From positions 1-30,092 of the IMG/VR virus record IMGVR_UViG_3300008261_000100: DNA of 30,092 nt; one strand, written 5' to 3'. Below the pieces are notes generated by a model. It searched no databases and was not told the origin of the DNA. It saw nothing but the letters and a program-made list of their open reading frames with translations. This DNA comes from a virus. The position numbers were made by a program, and so were the translations under genes. Positions 1 through 6,342 of the stretch are shown in pieces. Numbering within the stretch: the stretch's first letter is position 1; every line of letters starts with the position of its first letter.

Positions 1-367
1 CATCTGTTTGTAACTGAAATGTTCCTAAGTATTCAAACTTCCTACGACCCCATTCATTTGGTGAAATGATTGATAAGAACTTTTCATTATCATCATTTAA
101 ATACAAATAATAATTTTGTCCCACAGTTGGTTGAAAGGTATACTTCGCTTGGTATATCGTTTCATTTATCTGAATATCCTCCATAAGTTTATTATATTCT
201 TTTTTTAACTCATCAAATTTCGATACGTAATAATGTTTTAAATTATTAGTTTTGTCAAGTTTAAATAGTTCAATCTCGTCAGGCCGAAAAGGTTGTGAAC
301 CTATCTCGGTTGGATATGTTTTACTGTATCTATCAACAACAAAACTATCGGGTAGTTTATCACTCAT
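1..367 (-). CDS. DUF2452-like protein, 3' part cut by window edge
   Basis: The reading frame opens at ATG 367-365 and runs off the left edge of the window, so the C-terminus is missing. About 122 residues are visible. The N-terminal part is basic and charged. The segment from about residue 85 (a VGQNYYLYLNDDNEKFLS stretch followed by SPNEW) resembles the conserved core of the DUF2452 family (C1orf50-like), in which a YYLY...FLSLISP.EW pattern recurs. The family has no established biochemical role. The start overlaps the stop of the upstream 50-residue gene (ATGAGTGA), so translation is probably coupled. The family assignment is from memory of the motif. Confidence 0.55.
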   Translation of the reverse strand, partial: MSDKLPDSFVVDRYSKTYPTEIGSQPFRPDEIELFKLDKTNNLKHYYVSKFDELKKEYNKLMEDIQINETIYQAKYTFQPTVGQNYYLYLNDDNEKFLSIISPNEWGRRKFEYLGTFQLQTD

Positions 368-512
368 CGGTCTTTTCTTTTAACCTTTTTTCTTGTTCGT
401 AAATCGCTTCAAAATATTCTTCATCAGTCATTCCCATAGACCAAATGAATATACCGAAAGCCACCGCACCAATGCGTAACTTTAATTTGTTCCAAATACT
501 TAATTCGCTCAT
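360..512 (-). CDS. Small protein with hydrophobic N-terminal segment, 50 aa
   Basis: This short frame starts at ATG 512-510, overlapping the stop of the upstream gene by ATGA, and ends by overlapping the next start. Residues about 12-27 (IGAVAFGIFIWSMGM) could form one membrane segment, followed by an acidic/basic tail (EEYFEAIYEQEKRLKEK). The double overlap and the sensible amino-acid composition make it a likely real gene. I recognise no family. Confidence 0.6.
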   Translation of the reverse strand: MSELSIWNKLKLRIGAVAFGIFIWSMGMTDEEYFEAIYEQEKRLKEKTDE

Positions 513-997
513 AATACCTGTATTAATTTATGTATGTGATACCCATATTCACCTTGACCTGAATACCTTTCCATTGTGTAGATGTATTTGGTGTAAGCTG
601 CGTCGGTAAAAGTATCTTTAAAATCACTTTTTATACCATACGTACAGAACATTTCCCACAATAAATCTAAAACGTTAGATTCACAAGCAATGTAACCTTT
701 CCTAAGACCGTTACGATATAAATCACTTCTGTGACCATCAAGACGTTCCAACCATTCCTCAATCTTATCTTCAGCAGGTCTACGTGTTTTAACATCGTGA
801 GAACCAGCATCTCGTATTAATCCAGACACGTATGTGTATAATTTATCAACTCTTCGTCGTCTCATATGACCAACAAACCCATCAAAATCTGTCTTTAATT
901 TCGCATATTCTTCCCATTCAGGAGTTTGCATCATCGCTTCAGTTTTTTTATTTAACTCCTCAATATGTTTTTTGAGGTTATCTAAATCTATTGACAT
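509..997 (-). CDS. Hypothetical phage protein, 162 aa
   Basis: The protein is soluble and highly charged. Its N-terminal 30 residues look like a short coiled coil (LDNLKKHIEELNKKTEAM), followed by an arginine-rich patch (MRRRRVDK) and a C-terminal half with several aromatic residues. No catalytic motif or known family is recognised. It sits in the minus-strand run of small genes, with a 4-nt gap from the upstream membrane-protein gene and an ATGA overlap to the downstream one. Confidence 0.75.
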   Translation of the reverse strand: MSIDLDNLKKHIEELNKKTEAMMQTPEWEEYAKLKTDFDGFVGHMRRRRVDKLYTYVSGLIRDAGSHDVKTRRPAEDKIEEWLERLDGHRSDLYRNGLRKGYIACESNVLDLLWEMFCTYGIKSDFKDTFTDAAYTKYIYTMERYSGQGEYGYHIHKLIQVL

Positions 998-1001
998 AAT
1001 C

Positions 1002-1367
1002 TTATTTTTTTAAACGTTCTTCTTTAATTTCTATTATCACATCTATCACCATTTCTAATTCGGGAACAACATCATTAATCAATTTTTGAGTACTTTTCTT
1101 ACCAGCAAATATCCAATATATCATATGTGAAATAACAAAAGTGAAGATAGTTGGTAAATCAAATTTAATGGCTCCAAATAAATAAAATATCCCCCAAATA
1201 ATTAAGAAGGGTATGAAACTAACAACCCATAATATTTTTTCAGAGAAGATTTTTTTAGCCAATATCAATAGTTTAATATACCTATCAAAATCTTTGTCAT
1301 CATACTTCTCAACAACTTTCAATTCACGTTCCTTAATCTCGTGATATGTTAATTTTTTTTCTCCCAT
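1002..1367 (-). CDS. Two-helix membrane protein, 121 aa
   Basis: Two hydrophobic segments are clear at about residues 46-66 (ILWVVSFIPFLIIWGIFYLF) and 73-89 (PTIFTFVISHMIYWIFA), flanked by long charged ends. This predicts a hairpin in the inner membrane with both termini on the same side, probably cytoplasmic because of the lysines. No family is recognised. It belongs to the minus-strand run and is followed 4 nt later by the 162-residue gene. Confidence 0.75.
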   Translation of the reverse strand: MGEKKLTYHEIKERELKVVEKYDDKDFDRYIKLLILAKKIFSEKILWVVSFIPFLIIWGIFYLFGAIKFDLPTIFTFVISHMIYWIFAGKKSTQKLINDVVPELEMVIDVIIEIKEERLKK

Positions 1368-1386
1368 ATTGTAAAATTAATAAAAA

Positions 1387-1581
1387 TTATGGATGAGTTC
1401 CATTTGATAATGAAATTCCGTGTTTTAAACCTGTAATAAAATCATCAAACTGTTCATCAGTTATTGTTTTACCCAACACATATCCAATCTCATTACCAAT
1501 ATCAGAGTAATCACCATATTCGTATGCGACATTGTTTAGATTCTCACTAATCTCTTTTAATATTTTTTTAAAGTCTTCCAT
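1387..1581 (-). CDS. Small acidic hypothetical protein, 64 aa
   Basis: The open frame extends to a GTG at 1599, but ATG 1581-1579 (MEDFKKILKE) is the better start because it follows an A/T-rich leader and avoids most of the overlap with the 28-residue frame upstream. The protein is acidic and probably helical, ending in a TDEQFDDFITGLKHGIS pattern of a kind seen in small phage proteins. Function unknown. Confidence 0.65.
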   Translation of the reverse strand: MEDFKKILKEISENLNNVAYEYGDYSDIGNEIGYVLGKTITDEQFDDFITGLKHGISLSNGTHP

Positions 1582-1586
1582 ATTAT

Positions 1587-1673
1587 TTAAAGTTCCCACA
1601 CACTTTTTCGTTTACGTTTAGGTAATTTGTAATGTAACCACAACGCAACTTTTAAAATCAATTTCTTTATCAT
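1587..1673 (-). CDS. Very small basic peptide, 28 aa
   Basis: This frame starts at ATG 1673-1671 overlapping the TGA of the upstream gene (ATGA), the arrangement used repeatedly in this window. It encodes a hydrophobic-then-basic peptide (MIKKLILKVALWLHYKLPKR..., ending KRKRKSVWEL). It fills an otherwise unexplained 70-nt gap. Its size keeps confidence low; it might be a membrane-active peptide or just a chance frame. Confidence 0.4.
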   Translation of the reverse strand: MIKKLILKVALWLHYKLPKRKRKSVWEL

Positions 1674-1945
1674 CTATGTAACCTCGGAGGTTTTTGTCCG
1701 TTTAACTGTGCGTAGATGTGGGGATTAACAACAATGTTATTTATCGTTAATGGATTTCCACTTCTTTCAGGTGTCAAATATTCGTGTATCAATTGATTAA
1801 CCGCAATGTTATCAGTATCACAATCAGTATAATGAAGGTGTTCAAACGCCTCCTCCAATTCTTTCTTGTCTTCTTCAGTTGCAACAACTATCTTGTATTT
1901 GACAAATTCAATTTCCTCAATTGGTCTATCTTCGTATCTTCTCAT
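1670..1945 (-). CDS. Hypothetical protein, 91 aa
   Basis: The N-terminal half is acidic and helical (TEEDKKELEEAFEHL) and the C-terminal half carries a LTINNIVVNPHIYAQLNG stretch. No family is recognised. It lies 3 nt from the upstream gene and overlaps the following 28-residue frame, consistent with operon membership. Confidence 0.7.
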   Translation of the reverse strand: MRRYEDRPIEEIEFVKYKIVVATEEDKKELEEAFEHLHYTDCDTDNIAVNQLIHEYLTPERSGNPLTINNIVVNPHIYAQLNGQKPPRLHR

Positions 1946-1948
1946 AAG

Positions 1949-2332
1949 TTAGTGAATATAATAATTGAAGTAATAATTAACCTTCCCCATATAAGGTCCG
2001 TCTTCAACCTCGGCTAATATAAAAAATCTAATCTTATATAAATCAGAATCGACCATCTTTTTTAATACCGCACGATACAATTTAATTGATTCATACGCAC
2101 CATTCAAATAAGATTCACCAAATTGTGTTGTCTTAATCTGTAAATCATATGGTAATGAATATCTATCAGTCTTAACTGTTGCGTGAATCCCCATTTTTTT
2201 GAAAACCTCAATCATATCTTTCTCAATCTTCTTCTCAAGATTAATCATTGCGTCCTCATACTTTTCAGGTGTCCTATCATCATCCATAAAGAACAATAAT
2301 TGGTTCTTCATATCAGGTATATTTCTTTTCAT
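1949..2332 (-). CDS. Hypothetical phage protein, 127 aa
   Basis: This soluble alpha/beta-looking protein has a charged helical N-terminal half (YEDAMINLEKKIEKDMIEVFKK) and a C-terminal part with alternating hydrophobic strands (YKIRFFILAEVEDG). Its ATG overlaps the stop of the Sir2 gene, so the two are translationally coupled. No motif gives a function; the coupling suggests that it is made in proportion to the Sir2 protein. Confidence 0.7.
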   Translation of the reverse strand: MKRNIPDMKNQLLFFMDDDRTPEKYEDAMINLEKKIEKDMIEVFKKMGIHATVKTDRYSLPYDLQIKTTQFGESYLNGAYESIKLYRAVLKKMVDSDLYKIRFFILAEVEDGPYMGKVNYYFNYYIH

Positions 2333-3042
2333 AACAATTCATTTAAAATTAATTCAACACCTTCAGTCGCAGGTTTCTCAATGTAATTTACATTTTTACC
2401 ATACTTGTCTAAATATCTACTAGGTTGGGGGTCAATGTAATAAATCTTACACTCATCACTAACACTTGATAATAGATTTAATGTATAACCAATCATCAAA
2501 CTAGTTCCAATTATGATTAACACATCCGATTCAGTTATGGATTCATAACTTTCCTCAACGTTGAATGGCATCTCTTCAAACCAAACAATATGGGGTCTTA
2601 ACTGTGACCCTGTTATCTCACACTTATCCCCAATGTTAATATCATTATAACCAATCTCCACAATATTATCCAATGGACTTGTCTTATGACTATACATCGC
2701 ACCTCTGGCTTTAGTCAACTCACCGTGTAAATGTAATATCTTAGATGAACCAGCTCTTTCGTGTAGGTCATCAACATTTTGGGTAACGATTGTTACGTCA
2801 TATTTCTCTTCTAACTTAACCAAACCTGTGTGGGCTGAGTTAGGTTCAACCGTAGGTAATTGTCTTCGTCTATCGTTATAAAAATTCAAAACCTTCTCAC
2901 GGTCTTTCTTCCATCCTGACGGTGTACAAACATCATCAATACTATGATTCTCCCATAACCCATCCACACTATCTCTAAATGTCAAGACACCACTTTCTCT
3001 TGAAACACCAGCACCTGTGAATACAACAATTTTCTTTTTCAT
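2329..3042 (-). CDS. Sir2-family NAD-dependent protein deacylase
   Basis: Sirtuins remove acyl groups from lysine using NAD+. The Rossmann-type NAD site is seen as GAGVSRESG (residues 10-18) followed by TFRD, then TQNVDDLHERAG (87-98), the catalytic histidine in HLHGE (104-108, H106) and a late IGTSLMIGY. The Y55-x-x-R58 pair matches the class III (SIRT5/CobB) desuccinylase/demalonylase signature. The usual four zinc cysteines are missing: between the catalytic His and the IVWFEEMP segment only one Cys is present, so the zinc ribbon appears lost. At 237 residues it is of CobB length. Location is predicted to be cytoplasmic. It might modify host proteins or affect NAD-based defence; that part is inference. 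Confidence 0.9.
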   Translation of the reverse strand: MKKKIVVFTGAGVSRESGVLTFRDSVDGLWENHSIDDVCTPSGWKKDREKVLNFYNDRRRQLPTVEPNSAHTGLVKLEEKYDVTIVTQNVDDLHERAGSSKILHLHGELTKARGAMYSHKTSPLDNIVEIGYNDINIGDKCEITGSQLRPHIVWFEEMPFNVEESYESITESDVLIIIGTSLMIGYTLNLLSSVSDECKIYYIDPQPSRYLDKYGKNVNYIEKPATEGVELILNELL

Positions 3043-3046
3043 TTTA

Positions 3047-3583
3047 CTAATATAATATTAATGATTTAAAAAAACAACTAACATCGTCAGGTGTTCTAAC
3101 GTTTTGTTCTCTCATCAGGTTTCTATAATTTACAATCCTTTGTTTAAAAAGTTTTGGGTCGACCTTTTTATGAATCTGTATTGGTGTAAAATCTTTACTA
3201 ATTAAACCTTTCTTTTGTAATTGACGTATTTTCAGTGATGCCAATCTATCAGCAACGATTTCTTGTTTTAAAATGAATTCACTAACCTCATCATCACTCA
3301 CATCATTTAAATAAAGATACATCTTGTCAACACCATATTTATTAAATTGTAATTGGTGTGTTAATTCGTGTAGTATTATGAAAATACATAACGATAATGG
3401 ATATTTTAATAACGTATCATTTAGTATTATACCATCGTGTAATGAAACACCAAACAAACCATTATTAAATTCTAAAAATTCAATGTTAGAACAACCTGAT
3501 TTATTAATATTATCTTGAATGTAATCTTTAAACTCATCCGACAAGGAAAATTGTTTAACCAATATATCACTTACTTTGTCCAT
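3047..3583 (-). CDS. HExxH zinc metallopeptidase-like protein
   Basis: A gluzincin-type metal site is visible: HELTHQ at residues 72-77 (counting from ATG 3583) within a hydrophobic helix (CIFIILHELTHQ) and a downstream EIVAD with a candidate third ligand (about E108). The frame continues upstream to a TTG, but ATG 3583 is preferred. It overlaps the 3' end of the cytidylyltransferase gene by 17 nt. Similar short domains occur in ImmA/IrrE- and SprT-like peptidases; the exact family is not clear. The substrate is unknown. No signal peptide is seen, so it should act inside the cell. Confidence 0.75.
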   Translation of the reverse strand: MDKVSDILVKQFSLSDEFKDYIQDNINKSGCSNIEFLEFNNGLFGVSLHDGIILNDTLLKYPLSLCIFIILHELTHQLQFNKYGVDKMYLYLNDVSDDEVSEFILKQEIVADRLASLKIRQLQKKGLISKDFTPIQIHKKVDPKLFKQRIVNYRNLMREQNVRTPDDVSCFFKSLILY

Positions 3584-3989
3584 TTGATAATTCAATTACT
3601 CGTTTTCTTAATTCAGTTGTTGAAAATGAATGTCGTCTTTTGTTATAGTAGATTTGAATATGGTCCAAATTTTTTCCTGTAAAATTCACATCAGCATATT
3701 CTTCACCAACTACCCTAACATTAATTGGATACGATAACAATACGTCCATTAAATCTTTTTCTGTCGCATACACCACAATCTCATCAACATACTTACAAGC
3801 ATCCAATTGAATAAATCTTTCAACTATACTTTGAACCGGTTTATTCTTCTCAGGTCTGTCTAACGTGGGGTCACTCTGTAAACCAACTATTAAGTAATCA
3901 CAAACACTTTTAGCTTCTTTAAGCATCATAATATGCCCTGCGTGAAATAAATCAAAACAGGAACACGTAAATCCAATCTTTTTATCCAT
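3567..3989 (-). CDS. Cytidylyltransferase-like nucleotidyltransferase (TagD/RfaE type)
   Basis: The HxGH nucleotide-binding signature is present as FDLFHAGH (residues 12-19) and the second signature as FSTTELRKR near the C-terminus (STTEL matching the family's [ST]-[ST]-[TS]-x-[IL]-x-x-R). The length of 140 residues fits glycerol-3-phosphate cytidylyltransferase and related ADP-heptose/CDP-activating domains. The enzyme couples a phosphorylated small molecule to a nucleotide. Substrate cannot be told from the sequence. In a phage it could serve surface-sugar or phospholipid-headgroup chemistry, and it might work with the RmlC gene at 23817. Confidence 0.88.
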   Translation of the reverse strand: MDKKIGFTCSCFDLFHAGHIMMLKEAKSVCDYLIVGLQSDPTLDRPEKNKPVQSIVERFIQLDACKYVDEIVVYATEKDLMDVLLSYPINVRVVGEEYADVNFTGKNLDHIQIYYNKRRHSFSTTELRKRVIELSNGQSK

Positions 3990-3992
3990 TCA

Positions 3993-4187
3993 TTATTTGA
4001 AATGTTTTTTTATCTCATATGATGAGTTCAATATGTTAGTTAACAATCCCATATCATTCCTACCTCTTAAATGTTTTGACAGATGGAAATGAGCAATTGA
4101 TAAATGTTCCAAACAACTATCCAAATTGTTCTTATGTATTAACTTACTACCCTGTTTGTTAACAATGTTTATTCTATGTTTATTCAT
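3993..4187 (-). CDS. Small helical protein, 64 aa, paralogue of the gene at 12253
   Basis: The central part (CLEHLSIAHFHLSKHLRG, then LL...L and KK) lines up with residues of the 72-aa protein encoded at 12253-12471 (ALDHLNMGFVHLFRHLNG). Both show the HL-x5-HL-x2-HL spacing. They look like diverged copies of a histidine-bearing helical protein. Function unknown. It overlaps the upstream 66-aa gene by 8 nt. Confidence 0.65.
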   Translation of the reverse strand: MNKHRINIVNKQGSKLIHKNNLDSCLEHLSIAHFHLSKHLRGRNDMGLLTNILNSSYEIKKHFK

Positions 4188-4380
4188 AATCGTTAGTATT
4201 TAATCTAAAATAACTTATATCCACATTGTAGATTTCACAAATAGTTTCGGTTGACATTTGACTAAACATATCAACACTTAACCCGTGTTTACCGATACCA
4301 TCAATAAACCAAAAACATCTTTGTTTTGCTTCATACAAAGACGACTCCAAATCGAACTTTGCTATAACATTTATTGTCAT
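4180..4380 (-). CDS. Small hypothetical protein, 66 aa
   Basis: The frame starts at ATG and overlaps the next gene by 8 nt. The protein is soluble, with two cysteines and a YEAKQRCFWFIDGIGKHG stretch. No family is recognised. It appears to be the first gene of the run that continues through the cytidylyltransferase and Sir2 genes, but no promoter with both boxes is obvious in the 36-nt gap before it. Confidence 0.6.
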   Translation of the reverse strand: MTINVIAKFDLESSLYEAKQRCFWFIDGIGKHGLSVDMFSQMSTETICEIYNVDISYFRLNTNDYE

Positions 4381-4416
4381 ATCTTTTTATGACTAAAGTT
4401 ATGGATAATTTACGAT

Positions 4417-4893
4417 TTAGTCTATAAAATAAACGATTTTTTTTCCTATTTTAACTGAACGATAATGTTCTAACGATTCTTTGATAACGGTCTCACCGTC
4501 TTTAGTTACGATAACACGTCTTGTTTTGAATTTATCGTTGAATAATTGTTTTGGATGTTTGATTGATGTGTTAATCTTTAACTCTAACTTGTTAGTCTTC
4601 ATTGTTACCCAAAGTTGGTAATCAAACCCCATTGAATAATCACTAACTAATAAACCACATCTTCTTTCACAAGTATCTAATACCACCAATCCTTGTGTCA
4701 CTATAATCTCAATGATATCTCTCATTGATTCTAATATTTCTTCTTTGGGAACTCTACCGAATGTTGTGTTATCCATTACCGCAACATCAGATTCACGAGT
4801 GCTGGTTACATCAACAACAAGACCGTTGACAACAAATCTGTCAAATAACCTACTCTCAGTAATTAATGTCGATAATAATTTTAATAACTTCAT
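4417..4893 (-). CDS. Hypothetical protein with N-terminal LITE tag, 158 aa
   Basis: The N-terminus MKLLKLLSTLITESRLFDRF contains L-I-T-E-S at residues 10-14, the same short peptide found at the start of six other proteins of this window. The remainder (from about residue 20) is mixed alpha/beta with no recognised motif and looks unrelated to the other tagged proteins. The ATG overlaps the stop of the next tagged gene upstream (ATTTAAATTATG context), so the pair is one transcription unit. If the tag is a packaging signal, this would be a head-internal protein. Confidence 0.75.
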   Translation of the reverse strand: MKLLKLLSTLITESRLFDRFVVNGLVVDVTSTRESDVAVMDNTTFGRVPKEEILESMRDIIEIIVTQGLVVLDTCERRCGLLVSDYSMGFDYQLWVTMKTNKLELKINTSIKHPKQLFNDKFKTRRVIVTKDGETVIKESLEHYRSVKIGKKIVYFID

Positions 4894-5360
4894 AATTTAA
4901 ATGCCCCCCAAAGTTGCCCAAATATTTTACTTAAAAACCTAGTATCTAATCTATTTAAAGGTATGTCACCATAATCGTAAGTTTCGTCAAACATTTCACC
5001 TTCCTCATCATATTCCCACACTTCATAATGTGCAACATCAGTACTAATAGACATTATTCTAGATTCATACTGAAAATCTCTACCAGCATCTTCATTATAA
5101 TCACTCCAAGATTGATATAAGATATCTTCCCAATAGTCGTGAAGATAAATATTTGTTTCATTATCTCTTTTATAATTAACCTCAACACATTCATTTAAGA
5201 AATTAATAACACGTTCTCTATTTATTGAACCTTCAGAATAAAAATAATCAGGGTATATTTTATCAAAATTTTTATACCCACCAATATTTCTAATGGTTTT
5301 AAATACACCGTATTTTTCAATTAATGCGTCTAACTTATTCTCAGTTAATATAATTTTCAT
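4890..5360 (-). CDS. Hypothetical protein with N-terminal ILTE tag, 156 aa
   Basis: The open frame runs up to 5543, but the first 61 codons read through the terminator hairpin and the ncRNA repeat, so the true start is ATG 5360-5358 (MKIILTENKLDALIEKYG). L-T-E at residues 5-7 matches the shared tag. The body is acidic and tyrosine-rich with no recognised fold. An ATATTTATT element (5364-5373) ends only 4 nt before the ATG, which would give an almost leaderless transcript if it is a promoter. Confidence 0.78.
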   Translation of the reverse strand: MKIILTENKLDALIEKYGVFKTIRNIGGYKNFDKIYPDYFYSEGSINRERVINFLNECVEVNYKRDNETNIYLHDYWEDILYQSWSDYNEDAGRDFQYESRIMSISTDVAHYEVWEYDEEGEMFDETYDYGDIPLNRLDTRFLSKIFGQLWGAFKL

Positions 5361-5363
5361 ATC

Positions 5364-5373
5364 AATAAATATT
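5364..5373 (-). promoter_or_regulatory. ATATTTATT-type start-proximal element
   Basis: The minus strand reads AATATTTATT, followed by GAT and ATG 5360. It has the same sequence and 4-nt TATTTAT-to-ATG spacing as at 7449-7458, 21804-21813, 10990-10999 and 28521-28530. It is a candidate phage-specific promoter. Confidence 0.5.
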
Positions 5374-5385
5374 AGATAAAATAAA

Positions 5386-5411
5386 AAACCCCCAAGGTTA
5401 CTTGGGGGTTT
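5386..5411 (-). terminator. Intrinsic terminator of the ncRNA unit
   Basis: There is a perfect 11-bp stem (AAACCCCCAAG / CTTGGGGGTTT) with a GTTA loop. On the minus strand it is followed by TTTTTTATTTTA. It ends transcription coming from the structured RNA upstream and separates it from the tagged gene at 4890-5360. Confidence 0.85.
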
Positions 5412-5444
5412 AAATTTCATCCTTTGGATTGAGGTGTTTAACCC

Positions 5445-5501
5445 GAACCGCCTCACCCGATTCTTAGTGGTCAGATTGTGAACTAGGAGTTCTGACATCC
5501 T
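5445..5501 (-). repeat. ncRNA repeat unit, promoter-distal copy
   Basis: This copy holds H1 (5470-5475 with 5491-5496) and H2 (5445-5450 with 5458-5463, including one G-U pair). The H1 stem and much of its loop (CTCCTA) are identical to the other copy, while the H2 stem has changed with pairing kept. Confidence 0.8.
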
Positions 5502-5536
5502 GATGGTTTCACTTATTAAGTTGGGGTAATCAACCC

Positions 5537-5593
5537 GTATCATCTCACCTGATACTTAATGGTCAGATTGTAAGTTAGGAGTTCTGACATCCT
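5537..5593 (-). repeat. ncRNA repeat unit, promoter-proximal copy
   Basis: This copy holds H1 (5562-5567 with 5583-5588) and H2 (5537-5542 with 5550-5555). The segment matching the second copy includes GGTCAGATTG and GTTCTGACATCCT on the plus strand, offset by 92 nt. Confidence 0.8.
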
Positions 5594-5612
5594 GTGTGAC
5601 ACTCACACACTA

Positions 5613-5642
5613 CAAATATAACTATCTTTTGGATATGCACAA
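5613..5642 (-). promoter_or_regulatory. Bacteroidota-type promoter of the ncRNA
   Basis: The minus strand reads TTG (5642-5640), a 19-nt spacer, then TATATTTG (5620-5613), matching the Bacteroidota housekeeping consensus TTG / TAnnTTTG. Transcription should start near 5607, at the foot of the 5' hairpin of the ncRNA. Confidence 0.75.
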
Positions 5643-5655
5643 CACCTGAGATAAA

Positions 5656-5859
5656 TTATTTTCCAAATTCTATATCATAATCACTATCAAAGTCCAAAAA
5701 CTCTTGTTCAGTTACTTTAACTAACGTTACATCATTATCTAACGCCCAATTTACGATATCTGCTTCGTTTTCTGAACCAACTTCCATTGCAGCAACTGCA
5801 ACAACATCACCTTCAATAGTAATTAGTTTAGCATAATTATATTCCCCCTCGACTAACAT
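5656..5859 (-). CDS. Small acidic hypothetical protein, 67 aa
   Basis: The protein is acidic, with alternating hydrophobic strands (YAKLITIEGDVVAVAAMEVG) followed by a helix and strand, suggesting a compact alpha/beta fold. No family is recognised. The ATG lies immediately after the Nudix gene stop, so the two are co-transcribed. Transcription beyond its stop would enter the ncRNA promoter region. Confidence 0.7.
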   Translation of the reverse strand: MLVEGEYNYAKLITIEGDVVAVAAMEVGSENEADIVNWALDNDVTLVKVTEQEFLDFDSDYDIEFGK

Positions 5860-5860
5860 A

Positions 5861-6247
5861 TTAGATATAATTTATAAATTTCAAATGTTCCTCCAACATT
5901 GTATTGTATTCTGAGAACGCCCCGTGTTTCAATTCTTCAAATGTAACCCATTTAACGACACCGACCTCTTCTGTATATATATCACCTGAATATTCACTAA
6001 TTAAATAAACCACGGTCACATATACACCATCCTCTCTGAAATAGATTGGGACCGCCTTTATAACATCCAATCCTGTTTCTTCTTTTAATTCTCTAACCAA
6101 TGCTTCATACATTGTTTCACCTTCATCAACTTTACCACCAGGTAAACCAAACTTAGTCTTATCATCCTTACGTGATACACCTAACACCATTGATTTATCT
6201 TCATTGAAGATTAAACCCGTTGACGCAATCAAATTAACTCTACTCAT
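5861..6247 (-). CDS. Nudix hydrolase
   Basis: Nudix enzymes hydrolyse nucleoside diphosphates linked to another moiety. The complete Nudix box Gx5Ex7REUxEExGU is present at residues 38-60: G38, E44, R52-E53, E56-E57 and G59 are all in place, so the protein should bind Mg2+ and be active. At 128 residues it is a single-domain MutT-like member. Possible substrates are oxidised nucleotides, NADH or sugar nucleotides; the sequence does not say which. Confidence 0.92.
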   Translation of the reverse strand: MSRVNLIASTGLIFNEDKSMVLGVSRKDDKTKFGLPGGKVDEGETMYEALVRELKEETGLDVIKAVPIYFREDGVYVTVVYLISEYSGDIYTEEVGVVKWVTFEELKHGAFSEYNTMLEEHLKFINYI

Positions 6248-6342
6248 ATCTCTAATTATAGTAATTTATTTCGGAAATTAAAAGACCCCCAAATTTTAAA
6301 TATTAACTATCTTCGTATTCGTAACCAATAAACTTAAAAACT

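Larger units (their letters stand above)
5386..5607 (-). ncRNA. Candidate structured ncRNA with two tandem repeat units
   Basis: A transcription unit with no convincing ORF lies between a host-type promoter and a strong terminator. After a 5' hairpin (GTGTGA-GTG-TCACAC) the RNA contains two copies of a unit spaced exactly 92 nt apart. Each has hairpin H1 (GTCAGA / TCTGAC, 15-nt loop), H2 (6-bp stem, 7-nt loop GGTGAGA or GGTGAGG) and a short H3 (GGGT / ACCC or ACCT). The H2 stems differ in sequence but stay paired (GTATCA/TGATAC versus GAATCG/CGGTTC with one G-U pair). The pairing holds only for the minus strand. This covariation, with the promoter and terminator, argues for a real RNA. It does not fit tRNA (no U33, no T-loop) or tmRNA. 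Function unknown. Confidence 0.72.

Noticed and set aside
1784-2423. Open frames on the plus strand opposite the 1670-3042 genes
   Set aside because: They are hydrophobic, low-complexity shadows antisense to well-supported minus-strand genes, with no upstream element or plausible start context.
5361-5543. Upstream extension of the tagged gene at 4890
   Set aside because: These 61 codons read through the ncRNA repeat and its terminator; the tag-bearing ATG at 5360 is a much better start.
5386-5607. tRNA or tmRNA as the identity of the repeat RNA
   Set aside because: The 7-nt H2 loops lack U at the second position, no TTCGA-type T-loop pairs correctly in both copies, and no 3' CCA-like acceptor stem is formed.
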